Part shown: positions 11,627 to 19,915 of the stretch, one piece after another
Layout of the letters: each line of letters starts with the position of its first letter
Numbering within the stretch: position 1 is the first letter of the stretch
NCBI RefSeq assembly: GCF_024758505.1
Contig: NZ_CP077970.1
Coordinates: 1,984,001-2,048,000 of the forward strand
DNA: 64,000 nt
Direction of reading: 5' to 3'
Origin: Bradyrhizobium arachidis
GTDB lineage: Bacteria; Pseudomonadota; Alphaproteobacteria; Rhizobiales; Xanthobacteraceae
Position numbers and translations under genes: made by a program
The notes under the pieces: model-generated
Database searches by the model: none
Seen by the model: only the letters and a program-made list of their open reading frames with translations
Told to the model about the DNA's origin: nothing

Positions 11627-12096
11627 TGACCAACGACCTGCGAGCTCTCATTCGCGAACTACTTTCCGAGGAGATTGCGGTGCTGCGCGCCGAGATGCGA
11701 GGCGCAGTGCAGGAGGAGCATGTCCGCGTCGGGACCGCAGCCGACCTGACCGACTTCGCACTCTCCGTGGCACGGCGTGCATCGGACCCAACCTTCGCCG
11801 CGGCGCTACGAGAAGGGCGACTGCGATTCGTGCCCGAGCCGCCGGCGACGCCGCCGACGATTGTCCCGATTGCGCAGCCGGCCAATGCACCGTTAACGGC
11901 GGCGCCCCCGACACTGGTCACGACTGTTCCCGCGACTGTGCTCGAACTGATGAAGCCGTTGATTACCGAGCGTGACATTGCCGCCGTGGCTGAAGGTGAA
12001 ACGCGGCTGCGGATCGGCAGGCGGAGCAGACTTACCCCGCTCGCCGGGGACGAGGCGCGCCGCCGGGGCATCAGGATCGAAAGGAGTGCGAAATGA
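11626..12096 (+). CDS. Microcompartment-associated protein of unknown function with N-terminal targeting-like helix
   Basis: A 156-residue protein encoded between shell genes. The N-terminus (DLRALIRELLSEEI) is an amphipathic helix like encapsulation peptides and resembles the C-terminal helix of the aldehyde dehydrogenase. Residues 30-65 are charged, and about 70-105 are a Pro/Ala/Thr linker. The C-terminal part (ITERDIAAVAEGETRLRI then LTPLAGDEARRRGI) resembles a short domain seen in several microcompartment proteins, where a similar segment reads TP-A-D-A-E-GV. It may anchor cargo or act as an assembly scaffold. No catalytic motif is visible. Start and stop overlap both neighbours. Confidence 0.7.
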   Translation: MTNDLRALIRELLSEEIAVLRAEMRGAVQEEHVRVGTAADLTDFALSVARRASDPTFAAALREGRLRFVPEPPATPPTIVPIAQPANAPLTAAPPTLVTTVPATVLELMKPLITERDIAAVAEGETRLRIGRRSRLTPLAGDEARRRGIRIERSAK

Positions 12097-12347
12097 TTAG
12101 GGCGCGCGTCAGCGGCAGGATCTGGTCCACGCGCCACATCGGCACCTTGCCGACCGGCGCACTGCTTGAGGTGGAAACAGAAACCGGCACAAAACTGATT
12201 GCTTTCGACCCGCTCGGCTGCGCCGACGGCGAAGCGGTGCTGGTCACCCAAGGCTCGGTGGCTGCCGCCTTTTTTCCCGAAAAACCCGCGCCGATCGACG
12301 CGCTGATTATCGGGTCTATCGATGAACAAACCTCGAAACCGAAATAA
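12093..12347 (+). CDS. BMC-P pentameric shell vertex protein (EutN/CcmL family)
   Basis: An 84-residue protein beginning [15 protein letters not shown], with [13 protein letters not shown] and a closing DALIIGSID. This is the OB-fold pentamer pattern that caps the vertices of a microcompartment. It is the only pentamer gene here, so one protein would have to fill all vertices unless others are encoded elsewhere. Its ATG overlaps the end of the preceding gene, after the ribosome-binding site GAAAGGAG. Confidence 0.9.
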   Translation: MIRARVSGRIWSTRHIGTLPTGALLEVETETGTKLIAFDPLGCADGEAVLVTQGSVAAAFFPEKPAPIDALIIGSIDEQTSKPK

Positions 12348-12360
12348 AGGAGTCTCTCAA

Positions 12361-12642
12361 ATGGCAAATCTTGCAATTGGAATGATCGAGACCAAGGGCT
12401 ACGTGCCCGCGCTCTCCGCCGCCGACGCGATGGTGAAGGCGGCAAATGTCGAGATCATCGCCCGCAACGAGGTCGGTGGCGGCCTGGTTTCGGTCGTGGT
12501 GCGTGGTGATGTTGGCGCGGTCAAGGCTGCCACCGAAGCCGGCGCGGAAGCTGCCGGACAGGTCGGAGAGGTGACCGCCGTTCATGTGATCCCGCGTCCG
12601 CATCCGGATCTGGGCAAGCATTTCGACGCGGTCAAGGCTTGA
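12361..12642 (+). CDS. BMC-H hexameric shell protein (PduA/EutM-like)
   Basis: A 93-residue canonical single-domain shell protein: [20 protein letters not shown], then [20 protein letters not shown], ending [11 protein letters not shown]. Hexamers of this family tile the shell facets and provide the main pores. Start ATG 12361 follows AAAGGAG; the longer frame opening at 12322 overlaps the pentamer gene and is not needed. It is the only BMC-H gene here and therefore probably the main facet protein. Confidence 0.95.
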   Translation: MANLAIGMIETKGYVPALSAADAMVKAANVEIIARNEVGGGLVSVVVRGDVGAVKAATEAGAEAAGQVGEVTAVHVIPRPHPDLGKHFDAVKA

Positions 12643-12667
12643 TAGCGTCCGACGAAAGGACTGGGGC

Positions 12668-13312
12668 ATGACTGAGCTTCGTGTCTACCTTCCCATAGAA
12701 GATCTTCAGCCTCAGTTCGCGGCCTATCTTTCCTCGCCTACAAGGGCGAGGGGATATCCGCCATTTGCTGGAGAGCATTCGCTGATTATCGAGGTCGCGC
12801 CCGCATTGGCGATCCATCGTATCACGGACCTCGCGCTCAAGGCGGCGCCGGACATGGAGCCCGGTATTCTCTACACCGAACGGCAGTTCGGCCTTCTTGA
12901 ACTCCATGCCGACAATATGGGCGCACTGGAAGCTGCCGGCAACGCCATTCTCAAGGGATTGGGTGCCAAGGCCGAGGACCAGCTCGTGCCGGAGATCCTT
13001 TACCACGACATTATCGAGGACCTGTCGGACCAGCATGCAATCATATTGAACCGGTCGCGCGATGCGTCGATTCTCGTACCTGGCGTCGCACTGCTCATCT
13101 ATGAGATGGCGCCGGCTCTCTTTGCATGCGTTGCCGCCAACGAAGCCGAAAAAGCGGCACCGCGCGCAACGATCAACGATGTCCAGATGATGGGCGCTAC
13201 CGGCCGCATCTTCATGTCTGGGACACCCGAAGACATGAGACTCGCCCGGGACACGATTTCACAGAAGCTCGGCGCGATCAAAGGCCGCTCGGCAGTCAAG
13301 GGACGCACGTAG
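12668..13312 (+). CDS. Tandem-domain BMC shell protein (BMC-T), copy 2
   Basis: A 214-residue protein of two BMC domains. The first contains LIIEVAPALAIHRITDLALK and the second LLIYEMAPALFACVAANEAEK. It starts 25 bp after the hexamer gene with a GAAAGGAC ribosome-binding site. It is the last shell gene before the transporter genes. The C-terminus is short and basic (KGRSAVKGRT). Together with copy 1 it may form mixed or stacked trimers, which is inference. Confidence 0.87.
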   Translation: MTELRVYLPIEDLQPQFAAYLSSPTRARGYPPFAGEHSLIIEVAPALAIHRITDLALKAAPDMEPGILYTERQFGLLELHADNMGALEAAGNAILKGLGAKAEDQLVPEILYHDIIEDLSDQHAIILNRSRDASILVPGVALLIYEMAPALFACVAANEAEKAAPRATINDVQMMGATGRIFMSGTPEDMRLARDTISQKLGAIKGRSAVKGRT

Positions 13313-13385
13313 CACAGCTCACAAAACCGCGCACAGTTCACAAGAACGCGGGCTATTTTCAACATCAGACCATAGGAGAGGGACT

Positions 13386-14411
13386 ATGATTGTGAGTACA
13401 CATGCAAAGACGGCCATGGCCGCGTTGGTCTACGTCGCGGCGCTCTGGTTGAACCAGGCGGCCGCCGCGGAAAACGATCCTTCAAAAGTTACAATCGAAG
13501 AAGTGCGTGCCGGCGGCAAGAAGGCGTGCGAGGGCGGCAAGAAGTTCAAGATCGCCTTCAGCCATTCAGTGTCCGAGGCGGCGATCGTTAAGCAGGTTCG
13601 CCATTTTGCCGACAAGCGCGCGGCCGAACTCGGTTGCGTGACCGTTCTGCATGACAACACCCAAGCAAATAATCTGGAACAACAGATCAACGCGGTGCAG
13701 GGATGGATTACACTCGGCATCGATGCGATCGTCGTCACGCCGATCGATGAGAGTGCGCTTAAGCCTTTCCAGAAGCAGGCCCAAGCCCAGCATATCAAAT
13801 GGCTGACCTATCTCGGCAAGATGGGGGGCTCGGACGGCTTTGTCGGTTTCGACCATGCGCAGGCAGGTCAGCTCATCGGCAAAGCTGCGGTCGACTGGGT
13901 CAAATCGAAAAAGATCGAGCACCCCAAGGCTTTGGTGACCACGCTAACGGGCCTACCCTCGATCGCTCCACGTTGGACCGAAGTCGAAAAACTGTTTGCG
14001 CAGGCAGGCATCGAGATTGTCGCCAAACAGGACTCCGCCGACCAAGCATCCGGCCTGACAATCACGGAGACCGTGCTGAAGCAACATCCGGACCTTAGCG
14101 TCGTAATCGGCTTGAATGACGATGCCGCGGTCGGAGCCAATCGAGCCGTGACAGTCGCCGGCATCTCTCCGGACCAGATTTTCATCGGCGGCCAGGACGG
14201 CTCCTTTGAAGGACTGACCGCGGTCAACCAGGGAAAAGCCTACAAGGCGAGCGCCGCTATCCTGATCAATGAGCTTGGCGCTAACGTTGTTGACCTCGCT
14301 CTGAATGCGGTAGCCGGCAGTGGCCCAAGCTTTGCCTACACGCCAACGGTGCTCGCAAGCAAGGCAGATCAGGCCTTGCTCGACAAGCTGATTGCAAATT
14401 ACAAAAACTAG
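13386..14411 (+). CDS. Periplasmic sugar-type ABC substrate-binding protein
   Basis: A 341-residue exported binding protein of the ribose/autoinducer family (Peripla_BP_4). It has a signal peptide of about 28 residues ending QAAAA, and the type 1 fold sequence including GIDAIVVTPIDESALKPF, typical of this family. It feeds the ATPase and permease encoded next. A strong ribosome-binding site (AGGAGAGG) precedes ATG 13386. Since it sits in the microcompartment operon, its ligand is probably the compound metabolised in the shell or an amide precursor; the ligand cannot be read from the sequence. Confidence 0.88.
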   Translation: MIVSTHAKTAMAALVYVAALWLNQAAAAENDPSKVTIEEVRAGGKKACEGGKKFKIAFSHSVSEAAIVKQVRHFADKRAAELGCVTVLHDNTQANNLEQQINAVQGWITLGIDAIVVTPIDESALKPFQKQAQAQHIKWLTYLGKMGGSDGFVGFDHAQAGQLIGKAAVDWVKSKKIEHPKALVTTLTGLPSIAPRWTEVEKLFAQAGIEIVAKQDSADQASGLTITETVLKQHPDLSVVIGLNDDAAVGANRAVTVAGISPDQIFIGGQDGSFEGLTAVNQGKAYKASAAILINELGANVVDLALNAVAGSGPSFAYTPTVLASKADQALLDKLIANYKN

Positions 14412-14420
14412 CGCTTCTCC

Positions 14421-14446
14421 GGTGCGGGCTTTGCCCGCACCCTTTT
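14421..14446 (+). terminator. Hairpin between binding-protein and ATPase genes
   Basis: A perfect 9-bp stem (GGTGCGGGC / GCCCGCACC) with a TTT loop is followed by CTTTTG. Such hairpins often lie after binding-protein genes and either terminate part of transcription or protect the upstream message, giving excess binding protein over membrane components. Confidence 0.65.
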
Positions 14447-14460
14447 GCCCCAAGAAAATC

Positions 14461-15984
14461 ATGGCCTCTGAGATTGTCAAAATTTCTGGGTTGCGGAAGT
14501 CCTATGGCCCGATCGAGGTGCTGAAGGGCGTCGACCTTACGTTTCGGGAAGGCGAGATTCACGCTTTCATCGGTGCTAACGGGGCCGGTAAATCGACGCT
14601 TCTGGGCTGCTTGTCAGGCGCGACGGCACCCAGTTCGGGCGAGATTGTCCTCCATGGCGAGAGCTTCGGCCGCCTTACGCCGCGTCTTGCGATCCGGAAA
14701 GGTGTCGCCATCATTTATCAGCACTTCCAGGTCATCGAAGGGCTCAGCGTTGCCGACAATATCTTTCTCGGCAACGAGATCAGGAAATGGGGAGTTGTCG
14801 ACCGACGCGCCCAGGTGGAACAAGCGCGCCAGCTGCTTGCGCGATTGAGTTCGTCAATCGACCCAAGCCTCCCGCTCGAAAAACTGAGCATCGGCGAACG
14901 GCAGATCGTCGAAATTGCTAGGGCCCTGCATCTGCATCCAAAGGTTCTTATTCTCGACGAGCCGACAGCTGCACTTTCAGACCGCGAGATGGAGGCGTTG
15001 CATGGTGTCGTGCGTCAGCTGGCCAAGCAGGAAGGGCTCGCGATCGTCTATGTGACGCACCTTCTCGATGAGATCGCGGAAATCGCAGACGTTGTGACCA
15101 TCCTGCGCGACGGCGCGGTGGTTTGGACGAAGCCAGCCTCCGAAGCGCCGGTCGAAGAGATAGCGCGGGCAATCGCTCCGAGATTGGCCCGGGGCTCCAG
15201 CCGGCGCAACCGGACGGCGGCTGGCGATACGATCGTCAGGCTAAAGGATTATCGGTCGGACTTCACCGGGCCGGTCAATCTCGATTTGCGGCAAGGGGAG
15301 ATAGTCGGCCTTTATGGTCTGCTTGGATCGGGTCGAACCGACCTGGTCGAAAGCCTCGTCGGCGCACGGAAGAGGGTGGGCGGCGTCTACGAACTCGGCG
15401 GCGGTGCCGTCCAGATGAACGGTCCCAGCGCGGCGCTTGCCAACGGTGTGGCACTGGTTGCCTCCGACCGCAATCAGCAGAGCCTTTTCGGCGATCTTTC
15501 GGCGATGGATAATCTGCTGATGCCACATTATGCCGGCATTGCACGTAAACGGTCGAGCCAGAGGTCGATGTTCGATCAGGCGGCGGAGGCTTTGAATCTC
15601 GTGCCGAGGAAGCCCAAGTTGGCCGCCAGCAGGTTCAGCGGCGGCAACGCCCAGAAGCTGGTGATGGGCCGCTGGTTACTACCGGACCTTGGGACGAGAG
15701 TCTTGCTGCTCGACGAACCAACTCAGGGTGTCGACATCGGCGCTCGTGAGGATCTTTATCGCCTCCTTTCCCAATTCGCGGCAGGCGGCGGAGCGGTCGT
15801 CGTCGCTTCGTCCGATCCCGCCGAAATTGTCGCCGTTTCGGATCGTGTGCTCATACTGGCTCACGGTCAGCAGATCGCGCTGCTCGATGGTGAAATCCAT
15901 GAAGACCAGATCGTGCAACTCGCTCATCAGAGTAAGGCCGTGATCGACGGACGTCGCCGGCAAGCCGCAACTGTCACGGGGTAA
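14461..15984 (+). CDS. ABC importer ATPase, two nucleotide-binding domains (RbsA-like)
   Basis: A 507-residue double ATPase energising sugar-type import. The first domain has Walker A GANGAGKST, signature LSIGERQIVEIARAL and Walker B ILDEPTAALS. The second domain has a degenerate P-loop (GLLGSGRTDL), signature FSGGNAQKLVMGRW and Walker B LLDEPTQGVD, the normal asymmetry of the RbsA/MglA group. Start ATG 14461 (MASEIVKISGLRKSYG) is preferred to the in-frame ATG at 14392, which lies inside the binding-protein gene and would place the hairpin inside this gene. Confidence 0.92.
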   Translation: MASEIVKISGLRKSYGPIEVLKGVDLTFREGEIHAFIGANGAGKSTLLGCLSGATAPSSGEIVLHGESFGRLTPRLAIRKGVAIIYQHFQVIEGLSVADNIFLGNEIRKWGVVDRRAQVEQARQLLARLSSSIDPSLPLEKLSIGERQIVEIARALHLHPKVLILDEPTAALSDREMEALHGVVRQLAKQEGLAIVYVTHLLDEIAEIADVVTILRDGAVVWTKPASEAPVEEIARAIAPRLARGSSRRNRTAAGDTIVRLKDYRSDFTGPVNLDLRQGEIVGLYGLLGSGRTDLVESLVGARKRVGGVYELGGGAVQMNGPSAALANGVALVASDRNQQSLFGDLSAMDNLLMPHYAGIARKRSSQRSMFDQAAEALNLVPRKPKLAASRFSGGNAQKLVMGRWLLPDLGTRVLLLDEPTQGVDIGAREDLYRLLSQFAAGGGAVVVASSDPAEIVAVSDRVLILAHGQQIALLDGEIHEDQIVQLAHQSKAVIDGRRRQAATVTG

Positions 15985-15988
15985 GATC

Positions 15989-16951
15989 ATGTCGCAAGCG
16001 AACGACAAGTCGGTGGACACCATGAACATCGGAGCTTCCTTCACGGCTGCGGCGCTGCCGGCCGCAATCGCGTTCCTTGCTCTGTATTTCTTCTATAAGT
16101 CGCCGGTCTTCCTGACCTTCAACAACTGGATCAGCATCTCCGTGCAGATCGCATCATTGATGACGATCTCCATTCCGTTTGCGATTCTGCTCATGGCTGG
16201 AAAAGTCGATCTCAGCGTCGGTTCGATGGTCGGGCTGTCAGGCGTGGTCGCTGGCCTGTCTTTCCCCAATCTGGGAATCACCGGAACGGTTGTACTGGTG
16301 CTGGTAGTGGGATTGGCGATCGGGCTGCTCAACGGCTTTCTCGTCGGGGTCCTATCCATGTCGCCGATCATTGTGACATTGGGCGCCCTAACTTTGATGC
16401 GTGGACTGGCGCAATGGTTGTCTCCATCGCCCTTGTTTGACTTTCCCGAGGCCTTCACATTCATCGGTTATGGTAGGCTGCTCGGTTTGCCTATTCTGAC
16501 CTTGATCATGCTGACAGTTCTTGCCGTGGGCCTGTTCGTGATGGCGAGAACCCCGCTGGGGCGTCACACAGTCGCCATTGGGGTCAACGAGCGTGCGGCC
16601 TATCTCGTCGGCATCCGCGTCAAGCTGACCGTGATGCTGCTTTATGGTGCCGTCGGCATGAGTGCGGCGCTGGCCGGCCTCATGACGATCGCGCGCATCA
16701 ATTCAGCTCCGTCGGGGACGCTCGGCGTCGGGGTCGAACTGAGTGTGCTTACCGCCGTCCTGTTGGGAGGCGTGCCGTTTACGGGGGGCAGGGGATCCCT
16801 CCTGCGCGTCGCCTTGGGCGTTTGGCTGCTCGGAATGCTGTCGAACGGGCTCATTCTGATGAACGTCCCCACGACAGCCAGCTTGATGATCACCGGTCTC
16901 GTGCTTGTCCTGGCCGCGGCCCTGGATGTGCTCCGGACGCGCCGGGGCTGA
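15989..16951 (+). CDS. ABC importer permease (RbsC-like)
   Basis: A 320-residue inner-membrane permease with about 8-10 hydrophobic segments. The stretch IPFAILLMAGKVDLSVGSMVG is the conserved region of ribose-type permeases and VLLGGVPFTGGRGSLL is the usual cytoplasmic loop contacting the ATPase. It begins four bases after the ATPase stop and ends just before the ribosome-binding site of the amidase gene, so it lies within one transcription unit with the microcompartment genes. Confidence 0.9.
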   Translation: MSQANDKSVDTMNIGASFTAAALPAAIAFLALYFFYKSPVFLTFNNWISISVQIASLMTISIPFAILLMAGKVDLSVGSMVGLSGVVAGLSFPNLGITGTVVLVLVVGLAIGLLNGFLVGVLSMSPIIVTLGALTLMRGLAQWLSPSPLFDFPEAFTFIGYGRLLGLPILTLIMLTVLAVGLFVMARTPLGRHTVAIGVNERAAYLVGIRVKLTVMLLYGAVGMSAALAGLMTIARINSAPSGTLGVGVELSVLTAVLLGGVPFTGGRGSLLRVALGVWLLGMLSNGLILMNVPTTASLMITGLVLVLAAALDVLRTRRG

Positions 16952-16960
16952 GGAGGTGTG

Positions 16961-18361
16961 ATGGTTTTGGACGAGGTATCGAAGCTCACGTTGGATCAAA
17001 TGTTGCAGGGCTTCCGAGCCGGCACGATCGATCCGGTCGAGGTGATGGAGCTCACGCTCGACCAGATCCGCCGGGTGAACGGCGAGATCAATGCGCTCTA
17101 CGAATTGCGGCCCGACGAAAACCTTGCCGCAGCCAAGGCTGCAGCCCGGCGGTATGGCGAAGGCCGGCCGTCCGGCGCTCTGGACGGCGTGCCGGTCACC
17201 ATCAAGGATTCCATGCATGCCATCGACACTCGCTGGCATCACGGTTCGCGTATCCATGCAGACGGTGTCGTCGGCACAACTGACGCGCCACCCACAGAGC
17301 GCCTCAAGGCTGCCAATGCCATCATCGTGGGCAAGGCTAAGATGCCTGACTTCGGTCTCAGCGGATCGGGCGTGAGTTCGTTCCATGGCATCGTGCGTAA
17401 TCCGTGGGGCCTCGCGTGGAATCCGGGCGGATCAAGCGCCGGGGCAGGCGCATCTCTTGCAGCGGGCATCGGCATGATGTCGGTGGGCTCGGACATAGCA
17501 GGCTCCGTACGGCTCCCGGCCAGCCATTGCGGATTAGCGGCGTTGAAGCCGACGCAAGGTATGATCGCGCATACGCCGGCTTCGGACATACGGTCGGCCG
17601 GACCCATGACGCGGTATGCCGCCGACCTGGAGGCGCACCTGCGCGTTCTTGGCGGGTTGCATCGATACGATCGTTTTTCACTCCCCGTGACCGAACCCAG
17701 CGAAAGCTTCGGGAAAGCCCGTGTCGCGGTCTATGGAAGCTTCGGCTTCGGTCCGCCGGTAGAGACGGCGGTGCTTGATGTCCTCAGTCGCGCGGAACAG
17801 GCAGTAGCGGGTCTGGTTGCAAAAGTAGCGAGCGCTCCCCCTCCTTATGATTTCGATGCCTACCTGCCGATCGACGACATGTTTAAGCTTCGGGGATGGC
17901 GTGAACACGTCGGCGTGGCCGAGCAGCTGCGTCAGCACACCCCGCGGCAACTGTTCGATTGGTTTAAGGAAGCACGGGACTGGTCGGCCGAACGGATCGC
18001 ATTGTTCGAGGCCGGCGTTGCGCGCGGTGTGGCGCAGACGAATGCCCTTTTCGAGGACAGCGATTTTCTGCTGACTCCTGTAATGCCGGTGGTCAACTTC
18101 CCGGCCGAGGAGAGGGGGGTGGACCCTGCGATGCCGTTGCGGCACTGTACGTTCACAGCAATGTTCAACCAGTCGGGGCATCCGGCGGTGTCGCTCTGCG
18201 GCGGGTTCGACTCGCGTGGCTTGCCGGTCGGGGTGCAACTGGTCGGGCGCCGGTTCGACGATATTCGGCTTTGCCGGCTCGCGGCGGAGCTGGAAGCAGT
18301 GCTTTGGCCGGGCGGCCCGGAGGCGCGCGAATGGCCGCTCCAGCCCCGCAAGCCGACGTGA
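16961..18361 (+). CDS. Amidase-signature family hydrolase
   Basis: An amidase of 466 residues with a complete Ser-cisSer-Lys triad: Lys82 in VTIKDSMHA, Ser158 in GGSSAGAG and Ser182 in GSDIAGSVRLP. The family hydrolyses amides and carbamoyl groups in the cytoplasm. ATG 16961 follows AGGAGGT; a GTG one codon earlier is possible. It lies between the importer and the kinase, so it may release an aminoalcohol from an imported amide, for example an N-acyl aminoalcohol. That role is inference from order. Its 3' end is followed within 12 bp by the kinase gene. Confidence 0.88.
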   Translation: MVLDEVSKLTLDQMLQGFRAGTIDPVEVMELTLDQIRRVNGEINALYELRPDENLAAAKAAARRYGEGRPSGALDGVPVTIKDSMHAIDTRWHHGSRIHADGVVGTTDAPPTERLKAANAIIVGKAKMPDFGLSGSGVSSFHGIVRNPWGLAWNPGGSSAGAGASLAAGIGMMSVGSDIAGSVRLPASHCGLAALKPTQGMIAHTPASDIRSAGPMTRYAADLEAHLRVLGGLHRYDRFSLPVTEPSESFGKARVAVYGSFGFGPPVETAVLDVLSRAEQAVAGLVAKVASAPPPYDFDAYLPIDDMFKLRGWREHVGVAEQLRQHTPRQLFDWFKEARDWSAERIALFEAGVARGVAQTNALFEDSDFLLTPVMPVVNFPAEERGVDPAMPLRHCTFTAMFNQSGHPAVSLCGGFDSRGLPVGVQLVGRRFDDIRLCRLAAELEAVLWPGGPEAREWPLQPRKPT

Positions 18362-18372
18362 CGGAGGTGGTT

Positions 18373-19314
18373 ATGGTCGCTGCAAATCGCCAAGCCGTCG
18401 TTCGGGCTCGTGCCGAGGCTCGCCTGGGCGGTTCGTTGGATAGTCTTGAAAGTCCGCTGACCGTGCTGGCCTCGCCGGCCTGGAGAGGCGTTGAAGCCGA
18501 CATCTGGCTTGCACGCCGGGGCGATCAGTCCGAAATCTACAAGCACTATCACACTGACCTCTCGCACTACGTGGATCCGGCAGGGGCCATCGATGCGGCT
18601 AAACGCGCGGGGGACATCGGAGTCGGGCCGCGCGTCTTGCAATCCTGGGACAAGGATGGGCTTTTCGCGATGGAGTACCTGGGGAACGGCTGGAGAGCAG
18701 GCGGTCTTCACGACAGCGCGAATACCGGCGTTCGTAAGGGTATCGTTGCCGCGAAGAAAGCTCTTCAAGCTGGGCCAAAACTACCGCGCGACGCGGATAT
18801 CTTCGGTGAGATTCGCGCAGCCTTCGCCGCATGCACGAGTTTCAAGGCAAGTCTGCCGAAGAATATAGCAGCCTTTCTCGGCTTCGCTGACAGGGCAGAG
18901 CAGGCGATGTCGCAGCTGGAGGTCGAACGGGTCCCCTGTCACCGCGACGGCAACACCGCGAACACCATGGTCGGTCCCGGAGATGCGGTGCGGCTTGTCG
19001 ACTATGATCTGGCGGCCAATGCGGATCCTTATGAGGACATCGGCTACCATCTTACGGAATTGTTCGATCGCGAGCCCGAAGCACGGGATGGTTTTGTCGA
19101 ATGGACCGGCTTTTTTGAAGAATCGCTGTTCCAGCGGGCCATGGTCTACGGGATTCTGGATGATCTGCGCTGGGGTCTAGTCGCCTTCGCCATGGCCGCG
19201 TCGTCGCCGCGCACGTCGCTCGAATTCGCCAAATACGCCTCATGGCGCATGATGCGTTTCGAAATGACGTCGCAAACTTCGATGGCGGGAGATCGCCTGC
19301 GTCGCATGGCCTAA
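18373..19314 (+). CDS. APH-fold kinase, candidate aminoalcohol kinase of the microcompartment pathway
   Basis: A 313-residue small-molecule kinase of the aminoglycoside/choline phosphotransferase fold: catalytic loop HRDGNTAN at 190-197 (Asp192) and metal-binding DYD at 210-212. Kinases of this fold phosphorylate 1-amino-2-propanol in the known aminoalcohol microcompartments, giving the substrate for the class III phospho-lyase. ATG 18373 follows GGAGGTGG and lies 11 bp after the amidase stop; the longer open frame from 18271 would overlap the amidase. There is no obvious encapsulation helix, so it may act outside the shell. Confidence 0.85.
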   Translation: MVAANRQAVVRARAEARLGGSLDSLESPLTVLASPAWRGVEADIWLARRGDQSEIYKHYHTDLSHYVDPAGAIDAAKRAGDIGVGPRVLQSWDKDGLFAMEYLGNGWRAGGLHDSANTGVRKGIVAAKKALQAGPKLPRDADIFGEIRAAFAACTSFKASLPKNIAAFLGFADRAEQAMSQLEVERVPCHRDGNTANTMVGPGDAVRLVDYDLAANADPYEDIGYHLTELFDREPEARDGFVEWTGFFEESLFQRAMVYGILDDLRWGLVAFAMAASSPRTSLEFAKYASWRMMRFEMTSQTSMAGDRLRRMA

Positions 19315-19332
19315 ACGAGAAGGGATGACGAG

Positions 19333-19386
19333 ATGTCCGATGCGGCGACGATCAAGCAGGTCGAAAACGCCAACTCATGTTGGTGA
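19333..19386 (+). pseudogene. 17-codon stub at the end of the microcompartment operon
   Basis: An ATG at 19333, 18 bp after the kinase stop and preceded by AGAAGGGATG, opens MSDAATIKQVEN and stops after 17 codons inside the start of the next gene. It may be the start of a lost operon gene cut off where the HTH gene joins, or simply a leader-like ORF. Confidence 0.3.
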
Positions 19387-19628
19387 TCACGCAACAGATA
19401 AAGGCAGCAAGGGCCCTTCTTAGCTGGGGGCAAGATGACCTTGCGGTGAAATCCGGCGTTGCGATATCAACGATCCGGAGACTCGAAGCCTCAAGCGGAC
19501 CACTCTGTGCTCGCTTTGAGACAATCGCGAAAATCCGTCGAGCACTCGAAGAAGCCGGGATCAGATTTAGCAGCGAACCACATCCAGGTGTCGGCCTAAC
19601 GCAAGGCAACCAGAATCCTCTCAGCTGA
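19377..19628 (+). CDS. XRE-family helix-turn-helix regulator
   Basis: An 83-residue DNA-binding protein with a helix-turn-helix near residues 10-60 (ARALLSWGQDDLAVKSGVAI then STIRRLEAS), the compact single-domain type common in rhizobia. No sensor domain is present. It lies directly after the kinase gene on the same strand. Whether it regulates the microcompartment operon or is an unrelated neighbour is open. Confidence 0.75.
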   Translation: MLVITQQIKAARALLSWGQDDLAVKSGVAISTIRRLEASSGPLCARFETIAKIRRALEEAGIRFSSEPHPGVGLTQGNQNPLS

Positions 19629-19915
19629 TGTCGTCAAGCTCTGTCTTCTTCAGTCGCGAACGACCCGCGGCGAACGGCTCCGCAATTCTCAAAATTATAT
19701 TTCGTACGAGAATAAGTATTTTAAGTTGCGATTACTTGTATTATTGGTATCGAGTAGTCAGAGACCAAAGGAGTGTGAGTGCTTCGCGGCGCTTTGTCTC
19801 TTGGTTTTACATCATTTTATTTATTCTCAGTTAGCGTCCTCCGCCGATGCCGCACAACGGGCCACGGGCCACGGGCCGCGCGGCCTTGTAGAGACAATGG
19901 CGGGGGAATTCGCAT
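19629..19915. other. AT-rich intergenic stretch before the chemoreceptor gene
   Basis: No gene recognised. About 19690-19830 is markedly AT-richer than its surroundings, consistent with acquired DNA or a promoter region for the chemoreceptor gene. No clean -35/-10 pair could be fixed by eye. Confidence 0.4.
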
